Counted from the stretch's first letter, positions 36,541-46,142 are shown. The stretch is 64,000 nt of DNA from an uncultured Bacteroidota bacterium (GCA_902515395.1 CABXUL010000002.1:44787-108786), one strand, 5' to 3'. Notes: generated by a model not told the origin, from the sequence alone. A program made the numbers and translations.

Positions 36541-38411
36541 AAAAGATTTACAGTCAAACCCATCAAAATATTTCTCCCCCTTGTTTGATATTGCGGAATG
36601 ATTATATATTGGGTATCAAAAAGATTGAAAATACTAAAAAATAAGTTGGTGTTTAATTTTTCAAGTTGATAATTAATTTGAAGGGTAAAAAGAGAATAAG
36701 GATCCAATTCTGTGAAGTCATTAGCAATCCGATTACCTGTAAATTGTCCTATTAAACTTAGGTGAGTTTTAACCTTTATTGGAATATCAATTAGACCTGA
36801 AATTGAATGTTTTGGAATACTTCTTAAATCGCCATAAATAGTTTCAGTAAATATGTAATTTAATCTAGTTTTGGCTTTTTCAAATAACTCAAAATCATAA
36901 GCAAACTCAAGGCCTCTATATATAATTTGTCTATCTGAATTATCATACCCTCCATACGGTTTTGAATCTGTAGGGGTGGCATTGAAAATTAAAGTGGGTT
37001 TTTCTTTACGATTAAAGTAAATAATATTCAATACACTTTGAGTTGATCTTATCTCAAACCCTAATTCAAAACTCAAATTATTTTCAGGTTCAAGGGACTT
37101 ATTTCCATAACTAGGGTCATAAAGCTGGTACAAACTAGGTGCAATAAATGCCTTGCTATAACTACTCATTAATTTCATTTGATAGTTTTCATCGAGATCA
37201 AATGAGAAAGAAGGATTTATACTATAAATCAAATGACCCCCATATGCCTCGTGAATATTATAACGTAAACCAGTATTAAAATTAAAGCCGGAGGAGTCAA
37301 TATAAACTGAATTAAGATATATATCAGTCTGATTATTTTCAGGATAATTACTAGCTACCATTTTTTCTTTTTGATATTGAATCCCAGCGATTGAGTAAAA
37401 TTTATTATTAAAAATATACTTATTAAAAAAATCAATATTTAAGTAATTGCTTTGACTAATGGTTGGGAAAGAGGATCTATATTCCCTTCTATTTTTCTGC
37501 AGTCCAGCATTTAAGTTAAGACTACCATTAGTGTATTTATATTGGGTATTTAAGCCGTATCTATTCAAGTTGGTAGAAAATTCAAAATCTGCATCCTCAA
37601 GGGGAAAACTATTGTCATAATCACTTGTTATATCAGCTTTACTCCAATTTAATTGCCAGTTGAATTGTGATCCAATTTTTCCATTAAAACCTGTATTAAA
37701 ATTCACTTTCTTAAATTGATCAATCTCCTCTCCTACAACAGCACTTAGACCGCTACTAAAGCGTTCCGCATAGGATAGATTAATACCAATTCCACTTTCA
37801 AATAATTCACCTCTAAGATTAACAAATTGATTACCAGCATTAATTTTATCAAATGATTGATTAGCAATCTGTTCTGTCCCCCAAGTTCTTTTTGCAATCA
37901 GCTTAATGGATTCTTTTGCCTTTTTTGTAATAATGTTTACAACTCCTGTCGCAGCAGAGCTTCCGTATAATGTGCTTGTAGCTCCTTTAACAATCTCAAT
38001 GGATTCAATCATTTCTATATTTAATAAATTGATGTCAAAATCATTATCAATTCTTGAGGGATCGGAAACTCTAATACCATCAATAAGGATTAGAACCTGA
38101 CGATTTCGACCTCCACGAATGGACAAAGTTTGGTTTTGTCCTGAATGAGTATTTTTACCAATAACGTCAATACCAAGATGAGTAGAGAGTAAAATCCCGA
38201 GTCCTAGAGCAGAAAATTGTTGAATTTCTTCAGAATTTATTTTTACAACTGTCTTTCCGGATTGAGAACGCTTGAGGATAAATCTTGAATCAGTGACAAC
38301 AACTTCGTCCAGGTAATTAGTCGATAGAGCCAGGGTTTCCGATGAGGTATTTTGGGCTAAAGTTTTGCAATAAATTACCAATGTTAGAAAAATGGTCTTA
38401 ATAAACTTCAT
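36537..38411 (-). CDS. TonB-dependent outer-membrane receptor, BtuB-like
   Basis: A 624-residue outer-membrane receptor. I start at ATG 38411, which gives a signal peptide (MKFIKTIFLTLVIYCKTLAQ); a seven-codon upstream extension is possible. The plug domain has LDEVVVTDSRF, LSIRGGRNRQVLILIDGIRVSDP and SIEIVKGATSTLYGSSAATGV. The rest is a beta barrel ending in a terminal aromatic (VNLF). The size and plug resemble cobalamin receptors (BtuB/CirA group). It lies 77 bp downstream of the DUF6580 transporter gene on the same strand, which supports vitamin B12 uptake. Confidence 0.85.
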   Translation of the reverse strand: MKFIKTIFLTLVIYCKTLAQNTSSETLALSTNYLDEVVVTDSRFILKRSQSGKTVVKINSEEIQQFSALGLGILLSTHLGIDVIGKNTHSGQNQTLSIRGGRNRQVLILIDGIRVSDPSRIDNDFDINLLNIEMIESIEIVKGATSTLYGSSAATGVVNIITKKAKESIKLIAKRTWGTEQIANQSFDKINAGNQFVNLRGELFESGIGINLSYAERFSSGLSAVVGEEIDQFKKVNFNTGFNGKIGSQFNWQLNWSKADITSDYDNSFPLEDADFEFSTNLNRYGLNTQYKYTNGSLNLNAGLQKNRREYRSSFPTISQSNYLNIDFFNKYIFNNKFYSIAGIQYQKEKMVASNYPENNQTDIYLNSVYIDSSGFNFNTGLRYNIHEAYGGHLIYSINPSFSFDLDENYQMKLMSSYSKAFIAPSLYQLYDPSYGNKSLEPENNLSFELGFEIRSTQSVLNIIYFNRKEKPTLIFNATPTDSKPYGGYDNSDRQIIYRGLEFAYDFELFEKAKTRLNYIFTETIYGDLRSIPKHSISGLIDIPIKVKTHLSLIGQFTGNRIANDFTELDPYSLFTLQINYQLEKLNTNLFFSIFNLFDTQYIIIPQYQTRGRNILMGLTVNLF

Positions 38412-38488
38412 AGTTAAATAAACTAGATTCAAAAGCTATTCAATAGAAAATAGTTTAAGTAAATTATCAATTTTTTAATTTTTAAAAA

Positions 38489-38971
38489 CTAGGTAGAGAT
38501 GAGTTTATTTTTCCGTAAAGCAAAATAAGGATAGATCAATATAGTACAGTAAGCTAAATCTCCAAGGATAGTATTGAGAAAGAAGGGGACTGCTAATGTA
38601 TAACAGCTTATTAATCCATTTAAGGTAAGTGGATAATTGTAAAACCAAACTCCAAAATTACTTATCAAAAAGAAAATGGTAGAAGACATTAATACAGTAC
38701 CAATACTAATTTTTTTAGCCGATATACCCAATAAAGTAATCAAAATAAAAGCACCATAAACAAATGGTATTGAATCGTGGAGTCCTAAAAATAAATCAGA
38801 TATAAATAGACTAATTATAGGAATCAAAAAAATGATCCAACGATTCGTAAACCCCTTGCTAGATAAAAGAGCTATCGCAGTTATAGGTGTAAAATTTGGT
38901 GGGTGAGGTATAAATCGAGAAAATATGGCAAATAAAATTATTAATACTAAAAAAAAATTCTTGTTAATCAT
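38489..38971 (-). CDS. DUF6580 family putative transport protein (B12-type uptake candidate)
   Basis: A 160-residue protein with about five hydrophobic helices. The segments FSRFIPHPPNFTPITAIALL and ISLFISDLFLGLHDS, then NFGVWFYNYPLT, match the family named DUF6580, which resembles ECF-transporter substrate-binding S components. The BtuB-like receptor gene directly downstream points to cobalamin or a corrinoid. No riboswitch-sized gap exists upstream: only 33 bp separate it from carB. Confidence 0.72.
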   Translation of the reverse strand: MINKNFFLVLIILFAIFSRFIPHPPNFTPITAIALLSSKGFTNRWIIFLIPIISLFISDLFLGLHDSIPFVYGAFILITLLGISAKKISIGTVLMSSTIFFLISNFGVWFYNYPLTLNGLISCYTLAVPFFLNTILGDLAYCTILIYPYFALRKNKLIST

Positions 38972-39004
38972 ACAAAATAAATCTTAAGTTAATAAAAGAA
39001 TCAT

Positions 39005-41854
39005 CTATTTGGTAAGATACATCTTTCTCCTAGCATATAAATCATAGAACTCGTCTTCCTTAAGGGTATCAATAAACAAGATACTTTCACCAGTACTTTT
39101 CATTTCAGGCCCTAACTGTTTGTTTACATTTGGAAATTTGTTGAAAGAAAAAACCGGTTGTTTAATAGCATAGCCTTTTAATTTAGGTTTAAATTCAAAA
39201 TCAGTTACTTTATTATGCCCTAACATTACCTTAGTAGCAAAATTAACATAAGGTTCATTATAAGCCTTTGCAATAAAAGGAACAGTTCTTGATGCTCTTG
39301 GGTTGGCTTCAATAACATACACTTTGTCATTTTTAATGGCGTATTGAATATTTATAAGCCCCTTTGTATTTAATGCAAGTGCTATTTTATGGGTGTGGTC
39401 TTTGATTTGTTGCAATATAAACTCTCCCAGGTTAAAAACAGGAAGTGTTGCATTTGAGTCACCAGAATGAATACCACAAGGCTCTATATGTTCCATTATT
39501 CCAATTATGTATACATTTTCTCCGTCACATATAGCATCCGCCTCCGCCTCTATCGCACCATCTAAATAGTGATCTAACAACAACTTATTATTAGGTATTT
39601 TTCGAAGTAGATCAACAACATGAGACTCTAATTCTTCTTTATTTATTACAATTTTCATTCCTTGTCCACCCAAAACGTATGATGGCCTAACTAAAATAGG
39701 GAAATCTAACTCATCAGCTAAATCCAAAGCTTGCTCGGCTGTCTCAGCTACACCAAACTCAGGATACGGAATATCATTATTCTTAAGAAGTGTTGAGAAA
39801 CTTCCTCTATCTTCAGCTAAGTCAAGTGATTTAAAGCTTGTTCCAATTATTTTTATACCATATCTATCAAGCTTTTCTGCTAATTTCAAAGCAGTTTGCC
39901 CACCAAGTTGAACAATGACTCCTTCGGGTTTTTCAAACCGGATTATATCATAAATATGCTCCCAAAATACTGGTTCAAAATATAGTTTATCAGCAATATC
40001 AAAATCAGTAGAGACTGTCTCAGGGTTACAGTTTATCATTATTGTTTCATAGTCACATTCTGAGGAGGCTAATACTCCGTGAACACAACAATAATCAAAC
40101 TCAATTCCTTGACCAATTCTGTTCGGACCAGAACCCAATACAATCACTTTTTTACGATCACTGACCTTACTTTCGTTTTCACTATATGGTTCACCACCCT
40201 TAATTTCCATTTTTTCTTCAAAAGTAGAATAGTAATATGGCGTAGAAGCAGAAAATTCTGCTGCACATGTATCAACAAGTTTATAAACCCTCTGTATACC
40301 TAAATGATCTCTTTTATTATAAACATCACTTTCCAAACAGTCTAACATATGGGCTATTTGTCTATCGGCAAATCCTTTCTGTTTAGCTTCAAGAAGTAAC
40401 GCCTTGTCGAGACTTTCAATTTTGTATTTAGAAATCTCTTTTTCAAGTTCATAAAGTTCTTGATATTGTTTGAGAAACCACATGTCGATCTTAGTTATCT
40501 CATGAATCCTACTTAAAGGTATTCCCATTTGTATAGCATCATAAATAACAAAAACTCTATCCCAACTTGCGTGGGTAAGTTTTTCGATTACTTGGTCGTA
40601 GTCAATATATCCCTTACCGTCGGCACCAAGTCCATTTCGTTTTATCTCTAGAGATTGAGTGGCCTTGTGCAGAGCCTCTTGGAATGATCTACCAATACCC
40701 ATGACCTCACCAACAGATTTCATCTGTAAACCTAATTTTCGATCTGAACCATCAAATTTGTCAAAATTCCATCTGGGAATTTTTACAATTACATAATCAA
40801 GAGTAGGTTCAAACAAAGCTGAAGTAGATTTTGTAATCTGATTTTCCAATTCATCTAATGTATAACCAATTGCAAGTTTAGCTGCAACTTTTGCAATTGG
40901 ATATCCTGTAGCTTTTGATGCTAATGCAGAGGATCGCGAAACTCTAGGATTGATTTCAATGGCAATTATATCTTCTTTTTTGTCTGGACTCACTGCAAAC
41001 TGAACATTACAACCGCCAGCAAAATCTCCTATACTTCTCATCATCTTAATTGCCATATCACGCATACGCTGAAAAGCAGTGTCCGAAAGTGTCATAGCAG
41101 GAGCAACAGTGATCGAGTCACCAGTATGAATTCCCATTGGATCCATATTTTCTATGGTACAAATTATAACTACATTATCATTTTTATCTCGAAGTAATTC
41201 CAATTCGTATTCCTTCCATCCCAATAAAGCTTTATCAATAAGCACCTCATGTATCGGAGAAGCTTCTAAACCCCTGGTTAATAATTCTTCGAATTCACTG
41301 GCACGATGGACAAAAGAGGCTCCAGTTCCTCCTAAAGTAAATGATGGTCTTATTACCAATGGAAATCCAAATTTCTGGGCGATCTCCTTTCCTTTTAAAA
41401 AAGAAGTTGCTGTTTTAGCAGGAGCAACAGGAATATCAATAGTTTTTAATAACTTTTTAAAACGATCACGATCTTCAGTAATGTTAATAGCTTCAATATC
41501 AACTCCTATAATTTTTACATTAAAATCATTCCAAATTCCTTTGTCATCAGCTTCTATGCAAAGGTTTAATGCTGTTTGTCCCCCCATGGTAGGAAGTACT
41601 GCATCAACTTTGTGCTTTTTTAAAACTTCAATTATAGATTTAGTTGTCAGAGGTCTCAGGTAAATGTGATCTGCCATTGAAGGATCCGTCATTATAGTGG
41701 CTGGGTTAGAATTAATCAAAATAGTTTCAATCCCATCTTCCCTTATAGATCTTAATGCTTGAGTTCCAGAATAATCAAATTCACAGGCTTGACCAATAAT
41801 AATAGGACCTGAACCTATAATTAAAATACTCTTAATCTCTGAATTTTTAGGCAT
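39005..41854 (-). CDS. carB: Carbamoyl-phosphate synthase large subunit, short form
   Basis: A 949-residue ATP-dependent enzyme for arginine and pyrimidine synthesis. Two homologous ATP-grasp halves are visible: the first with IGSGPIIIGQACEFDYSG and RPSFTLGGTGAS, the second with LGSGPNRIGQGIEFDYC and RPSYVLGGQGM. Metal-binding ends are EINPRVSRSSALASKATG and EANPRASRTVPF. The protein stops right after GPEMKSTGES plus about twenty residues, so the C-terminal MGS-like allosteric domain of E. coli CarB (about 1070 residues) is missing. I recall this short form from other flavobacteria. It is downstream of the rpmH terminator. Confidence 0.95.
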   Translation of the reverse strand: MPKNSEIKSILIIGSGPIIIGQACEFDYSGTQALRSIREDGIETILINSNPATIMTDPSMADHIYLRPLTTKSIIEVLKKHKVDAVLPTMGGQTALNLCIEADDKGIWNDFNVKIIGVDIEAINITEDRDRFKKLLKTIDIPVAPAKTATSFLKGKEIAQKFGFPLVIRPSFTLGGTGASFVHRASEFEELLTRGLEASPIHEVLIDKALLGWKEYELELLRDKNDNVVIICTIENMDPMGIHTGDSITVAPAMTLSDTAFQRMRDMAIKMMRSIGDFAGGCNVQFAVSPDKKEDIIAIEINPRVSRSSALASKATGYPIAKVAAKLAIGYTLDELENQITKSTSALFEPTLDYVIVKIPRWNFDKFDGSDRKLGLQMKSVGEVMGIGRSFQEALHKATQSLEIKRNGLGADGKGYIDYDQVIEKLTHASWDRVFVIYDAIQMGIPLSRIHEITKIDMWFLKQYQELYELEKEISKYKIESLDKALLLEAKQKGFADRQIAHMLDCLESDVYNKRDHLGIQRVYKLVDTCAAEFSASTPYYYSTFEEKMEIKGGEPYSENESKVSDRKKVIVLGSGPNRIGQGIEFDYCCVHGVLASSECDYETIMINCNPETVSTDFDIADKLYFEPVFWEHIYDIIRFEKPEGVIVQLGGQTALKLAEKLDRYGIKIIGTSFKSLDLAEDRGSFSTLLKNNDIPYPEFGVAETAEQALDLADELDFPILVRPSYVLGGQGMKIVINKEELESHVVDLLRKIPNNKLLLDHYLDGAIEAEADAICDGENVYIIGIMEHIEPCGIHSGDSNATLPVFNLGEFILQQIKDHTHKIALALNTKGLINIQYAIKNDKVYVIEANPRASRTVPFIAKAYNEPYVNFATKVMLGHNKVTDFEFKPKLKGYAIKQPVFSFNKFPNVNKQLGPEMKSTGESILFIDTLKEDEFYDLYARRKMYLTK

Positions 41855-41883
41855 GAATTGTATTTTTAAAATTTTATTAATAT

Positions 41884-41920
41884 AAAAAAAAAGGTGTTAT
41901 TCTTAAAAGAATAACACCTT
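41884..41920 (-). terminator. Rho-independent terminator of rpmH
   Basis: A perfect 14-bp inverted repeat (41891-41904 with 41907-41920, arm AAGGTGTTATTCTT) is separated by two A's. On the minus strand it is followed by seven T residues (41890-41884). It ends rpmH transcription before carB. Confidence 0.85.
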
Positions 41921-41940
41921 GAAATATTGATTTTTTATTA

Positions 41941-42099
41941 TCATTTTTTATGACGAGGTTCAGATGAAACAGAAACCTTTTTCCTGCCCTTAGCCCTGCG
42001 GTTTGCTATGACTTTTCTGCCATTGGCACTGGCCATTCTTTCACGAAAGCCATGCTTATTTCTTCTTCTTCTTTTAGATGGTTGAAAGGTTCTTTTCAT
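41941..42099 (-). CDS. rpmH: 50S ribosomal protein L34
   Basis: A 52-residue basic protein on the minus strand with ATG at 42099 and TGA at 41941-41943. It begins [18 protein letters not shown], then [18 protein letters not shown], the L34 signature. It has a canonical promoter upstream and a strong terminator downstream, so it is its own transcription unit. Confidence 0.96.
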   Translation of the reverse strand: MKRTFQPSKRRRRNKHGFRERMASANGRKVIANRRAKGRKKVSVSSEPRHKK

Positions 42100-42129
42100 T
42101 GCTAACAGATAAGTTATCTATAAACGCGC

Positions 42130-42160
42130 CAAATATACAATATCTTTTTTCTATTACAAA
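42130..42160 (-). promoter_or_regulatory. Bacteroidota sigma-A promoter of rpmH
   Basis: On the minus strand: TTTG (42160-42157), an exact 19-bp spacer, then TATATTTG (42137-42130). It lies 30 bp before the rpmH ATG. It is the cleanest TTTG-N19-TAnnTTTG promoter in the window. Confidence 0.75.
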
Positions 42161-42203
42161 CGGTTTTAAATGGATTCTTATTAACTTTAAAGAAATAAAA
42201 AAC

Positions 42204-42719
42204 ATGTTCCCAAAAATTATTAAATTATTACTTGCAATAGCTTCACTGGGTTATGCCGTTTATCAGTTTTACGAAAACTATATTGGTAATGGAATTTTTT
42301 TATCACTTTTATCTGCAGTTTTTGTTTTACTTTATTTTAAAAACGAAATAATATTTCTTGCTTTCTTAAGGCTGAGAAAACAGGATTTTAATGGTACTGA
42401 AAAGTGGTTGAGTAAAATTAAAAACCCCAGTCGGTCCCTAGTGCAAAAACAACAAGGATATTTTTATTACTTACACGGAATTATTCAATCTCAAAATAAT
42501 CTAACTATTGCAGAGAAATATTTTAAAAAATCAATTCAATTAGGGCTTTCTATGAATCATGACTTAGCAATGGCTAAAATGAGTTTAGCAGGAATATTAA
42601 TGCAGAAAAGAAGAAAAAGAGAAGCTACAATACTTCTCTCAGAAGCTAAAAAGTTGGATAAACACAACATGTTAACTGAGCAGATGAGAATGATGCAACA
42701 GCAAATGAAAAAAATTTAA
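42204..42719 (+). CDS. Small membrane protein with TPR-like C-terminal half
   Basis: A 171-residue protein. I start at ATG 42204 because the longer frame (from 42078) runs back through the rpmH promoter and coding region. Two hydrophobic helices (FPKIIKLLLAIASLGYAVYQ and the FLSLLSAVFVLLYF region) are followed by a helical domain (RKQDFNGTEKWLSKI, QQGYFYYLHGII, AEKYFKKSIQLGL, REATILLSEAKKL) resembling tetratricopeptide repeats. Similar flavobacterial proteins exist but have no known function. It overlaps the convergent transglycosylase gene by 4 bp. Confidence 0.8.
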   Translation: MFPKIIKLLLAIASLGYAVYQFYENYIGNGIFLSLLSAVFVLLYFKNEIIFLAFLRLRKQDFNGTEKWLSKIKNPSRSLVQKQQGYFYYLHGIIQSQNNLTIAEKYFKKSIQLGLSMNHDLAMAKMSLAGILMQKRRKREATILLSEAKKLDKHNMLTEQMRMMQQQMKKI

Positions 42720-43627
42720 TAATATCCCTCTTCAGGAATTGCGATCTCATAATATTTCCTAGATTTATTATTTAAATGATTTTGAATCAACCAAGGATTA
42801 TGGATTTTTAATAATTTGTAGTTAACACCCATTTTTTTTGCAAAGCTGGCTAAATTATTTATCGGAGTATCAATTCCATGAAGTCTTACAGGAATATGTT
42901 GATATAAATCCTTCTGCTCAAATACGTAACCGTATTTGATCGGATTTTCAATAATTTCTTTTACTGCAAATATCCTAAATAAATATCTGGAAGTCTCTTG
43001 GCCCAAAAATAAATCAAAATAGTTACTGACTTTTTGAGTGGTTAAGTTTCTTTGAATTCCATTTATGCCTCGATTATAAGCGGCTGCAGCTAAAGCCCAT
43101 GAACCAAACTTTTCCTTTGCTCTTTTTAGGTATTTTGCTGCAACCTTGGTTGAAAACTCAAGATGGTATCGCTCATCTACATTACTATTAATTTCCAGTC
43201 CGAAATCTCTACCTGTAGTACTCATTATCTGCCAAAAACCCTTTGCACCAGCTGGAGATCTGACATTTTCAAGACCACTTTCAATTACTGCTAAATATTT
43301 AAAATCAATTGGTATACCCTCTTCCTTTAGAACTCGTTCAATTATTGGAAAAAATTTATTGCTTCGCTTGAGTAAAAGCATCATATTAGACTGCCAATAA
43401 GTATTTACTAAAAGTTCTCGATCCAATCTTTCTCTCAAATCAGGAGATGTAATGTCAAATGACTCCCCAGCAAAACGGAGAGTATCTGGAAGGTGAAGTG
43501 CATAAACTTTATGAGTTGAATTTTCTCCATAATTAACAAATGCTGAAAATAAATCTGATTTAAAAAAAAAGCCCGAGGTTAAAACAGCGAACAATAAATT
43601 TATCAATAAAATATTTTTAAAATCCAA
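42716..43627 (-). CDS. Lytic transglycosylase (SLT domain, MltD-like)
   Basis: A 303-residue murein-cleaving enzyme. An N-terminal hydrophobic anchor or signal (ILLINLLFAVLTSGFFF) is followed by the SLT domain: catalytic Glu in YLAVIESGLENVRSPAGAKG, then FWQIMSTTGRDFGL and SWALAAAAYNRGINGI. The C-terminal region (INNLASFAKKMGVNYKLLKI) looks like a degenerate LysM-type segment. Family and fold are clear; the exact role in wall turnover is not. Confidence 0.92.
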   Translation of the reverse strand: MDFKNILLINLLFAVLTSGFFFKSDLFSAFVNYGENSTHKVYALHLPDTLRFAGESFDITSPDLRERLDRELLVNTYWQSNMMLLLKRSNKFFPIIERVLKEEGIPIDFKYLAVIESGLENVRSPAGAKGFWQIMSTTGRDFGLEINSNVDERYHLEFSTKVAAKYLKRAKEKFGSWALAAAAYNRGINGIQRNLTTQKVSNYFDLFLGQETSRYLFRIFAVKEIIENPIKYGYVFEQKDLYQHIPVRLHGIDTPINNLASFAKKMGVNYKLLKIHNPWLIQNHLNNKSRKYYEIAIPEEGYY

Positions 43628-43676
43628 GGTTAAAAACTTCTCTATTATTAAGCTAAACTATAAAATTGTGAGCATT

Positions 43677-44324
43677 TCATTGAATTATATTAGGAAGGTT
43701 TTTGTTAAACCAATTGTATTGGGTTAAAATAATTGCATGATCACCTGGTATTTCTATACATGGGGATAAAATATTCTTTATTGGAAAAACAGTATCACTT
43801 TTTCCATGAATATGAATTACATCTTTATTAGCCACAGACTTTTTCCAGTTTATAATTACATCAATAGCCCAACTAAGATAATCGGGATCACGCTCAGATA
43901 AATACCTATCATATAATTCAAATCTTTTTTTTAAACTATTTCCTAAAACAAAAATTGCTAAACTTTCAATATTTTTAATCCATTGAGTAGGAAGTAATCT
44001 ATGTGCATTAGTAATTTGAGCTAATTTCATATGAGAAGGAAGTTCCTTATTACTTTTTACACTTGAAACAATAATTACTTTTTCATAATCTAAAAAACTA
44101 GCCATTTCTTGAACCAAAATACCACCCATGGAAACACCGATTAAAATTGGATTTGGATGCTTGATTCTTTCACACATCCTTTTGGCATAATTTTGAATTG
44201 ACTCTTCTTTTTCTGGAGTAATCCATGAAAGATGAAAAACTTGAAAGTTATCAGGAAATATTAGAAATTCAAAAATTCTTGGGTTAGCAGCCATTCCTGG
44301 CATAAGATAAATTGATTTTAACAT
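43677..44324 (-). CDS. Alpha/beta hydrolase fold protein
   Basis: A 215-residue cytoplasmic alpha/beta hydrolase. The oxyanion-side motif MPGMAANPRIF opens it. The nucleophile elbow is GVSMGG (Ser near residue 93), with Asp in HGKSDTVFP and His in IPGDHAIIL completing a catalytic triad. The substrate is unknown. The 119-bp divergent gap to the GNAT gene has no clear promoter. Confidence 0.82.
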   Translation of the reverse strand: MLKSIYLMPGMAANPRIFEFLIFPDNFQVFHLSWITPEKEESIQNYAKRMCERIKHPNPILIGVSMGGILVQEMASFLDYEKVIIVSSVKSNKELPSHMKLAQITNAHRLLPTQWIKNIESLAIFVLGNSLKKRFELYDRYLSERDPDYLSWAIDVIINWKKSVANKDVIHIHGKSDTVFPIKNILSPCIEIPGDHAIILTQYNWFNKNLPNIIQ

Positions 44325-44443
44325 AAAAATTTTCTATTAAGTATTGTCAATTACTTAAAAAAATCATAATTTTGTTATCCCCTTTACATTAAAATTTAAC
44401 AAATTTTACAAAATATTAATTAAATCATATTAATAACTTCACA

Positions 44444-44737
44444 ATGCATCCAGTTGAACTACGAAACAATGAATTCCTAAGACAATTTGAAACTCTTATT
44501 AATGGATCTCTGGCTAGGATTGAATACGCTGAGCAAGAAAGAAAAATCTTCCTAACGAAACTAGTGATTCCGGTCGAGGTAAATGATACTGAATTTGAGG
44601 AAAATTTTATAAAAAGCGTTTTAGAGTTTATTTCAGAAAAAAATTTAAGAGTAGTTCCAACTTCGCCAAAAATTGCTGGGTTTGTTAGAAAAAATAAGTC
44701 TTATAAATCATTATTACCAGTGGGGATTAAACTTTAA
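44444..44737 (+). CDS. GNAT-like N-acetyltransferase, YjdJ type
   Basis: A 97-residue protein of the compact Gcn5-related acetyltransferase family (COG2388). RIEYAEQERKIFLTKLVIP is the usual first strand pair, and the C-terminal half ends VVPTSPKIAGFVRKNKSY, in line with the family's VxPxCxxxxxFxxxxP pattern but with Ser at the usual Cys position. Partner and substrate are unknown. Confidence 0.82.
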   Translation: MHPVELRNNEFLRQFETLINGSLARIEYAEQERKIFLTKLVIPVEVNDTEFEENFIKSVLEFISEKNLRVVPTSPKIAGFVRKNKSYKSLLPVGIKL

Positions 44738-44753
44738 AATTATCCGTTAAAAC

Positions 44754-46088
44754 TTAAAATCTTAAAAATCCCTCCTCGTCAATTTTGACTAGTTCTATTT
44801 CTTGAATAGTATTTGCTAATTTAGGATCCCAAGGAGTCCTTACCTTAAGGTAGTTTTCACTGAAACCAGTAGCATACCCTTTTTTATTATTCTGTTCAAA
44901 TAGCACTTTGGCTTTTTTACCCAATTGTTTTTCATAAAAAGATCGACGCTTTTTAACAGATAGCCCTCTTAACATTTTACTTCTTTTTAACCTTAATTCT
45001 TTTGGAATAATATCCACCATTTTTTCTGCCTCAGTATTAGGCCTTTCAGAATAAGTAAAAACATGAAGATATGAAATATCCAAATCTGCTATAAATTTAT
45101 ACGTCTCCAGAAAATCATCATCTGATTCTCCTGGAAATCCAACAATTACATCTGCTCCAATACAAGCATCAGGCATAAGAGTCTTTATTTTAATAATACG
45201 ATCTTTGTAGAGATCACTTAAATATCTCCTTTTCATTTTTTTTAATATTTCATTATTACCGCTTTGTAATGGAATATGAAAATGAGGAACAAAAGCTCGG
45301 CTTTTAGCAACAAAATCTATGATTTTATCCGATAATAAATTAGGTTCAATTGATGATATTCTTATTCGTTTAAGCGCCTCAATTTCATCTAAAGAATTTA
45401 TTAAATCTAAAAAAGTATGTAGATGCTTTTTATTTCCAAACTCTCCTTTTCCAAAGTCCCCAATATTGACACCTGTGAGTACAATTTCTTTAATCCCTGT
45501 AGAAGTAATTTTAATTGCCTGTTTAATAATATTTTGTAAACTATCACTTCTAGAAATTCCGCGAGCTTTTGGAATTGTGCAATAGGTACATTTATAGTCA
45601 CATCCATCTTGAACTTTTAAAAATGCACGTGTTCTATCGTCTAAAGAAAAAGAACTCTCATAGTTGTTAGCATCTGAAATTTCACATGAATGTATTACAC
45701 CTTGTGTTTTTTTAGTTAAATCTCCAAGATAATCGATAAGCTTAAATTTCTCTGAGGCACCAAGTACAAGATCAACTCCGTCAATTGATAAAAGGGATTC
45801 TGGTTGCAACTGTGCGTAGCAACCTATTGCTGCAATAAAAGCATCAGGATTAAGACGGAGTGCTTTCTTAACAACACCTTTAAACTTCGTGTCTGCATTT
45901 TCAGTTACCGAACATGTATTAATTACATAAACTTCAGCGGGGGAATCGAAACTAACTCGGTTAAACTTATTTGAATGAAAATCCCTTGCAATTGTGGCTG
46001 TCTCAGAAAAATTTAGCTTACACCCCAATGTGTAAAAAGCAACTCTTGGTTTTAAATCTATTTCACCTTTATTGCTGATTTTGATCAT
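44754..46088 (-). CDS. mtaB: tRNA (N6-threonylcarbamoyladenosine37-C2)-methylthiotransferase MtaB
   Basis: A 444-residue radical-SAM methylthiotransferase modifying t6A37 of tRNAs. The N-terminal cluster-binding domain has Cys in TLGCKLN, NTCSVT and IGCYAQLQ; the radical-SAM motif is CDYKCTYCTIPKARG. Substrate-side motifs LTGVNIGDFG and HFHIPLQSGNNEILKKMKR follow, with a C-terminal TRAM-type domain. Length fits MtaB rather than MiaB or RimO. It is divergent from the binding-protein gene 18 bp away. Confidence 0.93.
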   Translation of the reverse strand: MIKISNKGEIDLKPRVAFYTLGCKLNFSETATIARDFHSNKFNRVSFDSPAEVYVINTCSVTENADTKFKGVVKKALRLNPDAFIAAIGCYAQLQPESLLSIDGVDLVLGASEKFKLIDYLGDLTKKTQGVIHSCEISDANNYESSFSLDDRTRAFLKVQDGCDYKCTYCTIPKARGISRSDSLQNIIKQAIKITSTGIKEIVLTGVNIGDFGKGEFGNKKHLHTFLDLINSLDEIEALKRIRISSIEPNLLSDKIIDFVAKSRAFVPHFHIPLQSGNNEILKKMKRRYLSDLYKDRIIKIKTLMPDACIGADVIVGFPGESDDDFLETYKFIADLDISYLHVFTYSERPNTEAEKMVDIIPKELRLKRSKMLRGLSVKKRRSFYEKQLGKKAKVLFEQNNKKGYATGFSENYLKVRTPWDPKLANTIQEIELVKIDEEGFLRF

Positions 46089-46142
46089 TAATATTTTTGA
46101 TTAAAAATGTTGTATTTTGTATCAAAGATACAACCTTTACCA

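Noticed and set aside
38433..39004. Cobalamin riboswitch for the putative B12 uptake genes
   Set aside because: The gaps upstream of the receptor gene (77 bp) and the DUF6580 gene (33 bp) are too short, and no B12-box-like sequence is seen.
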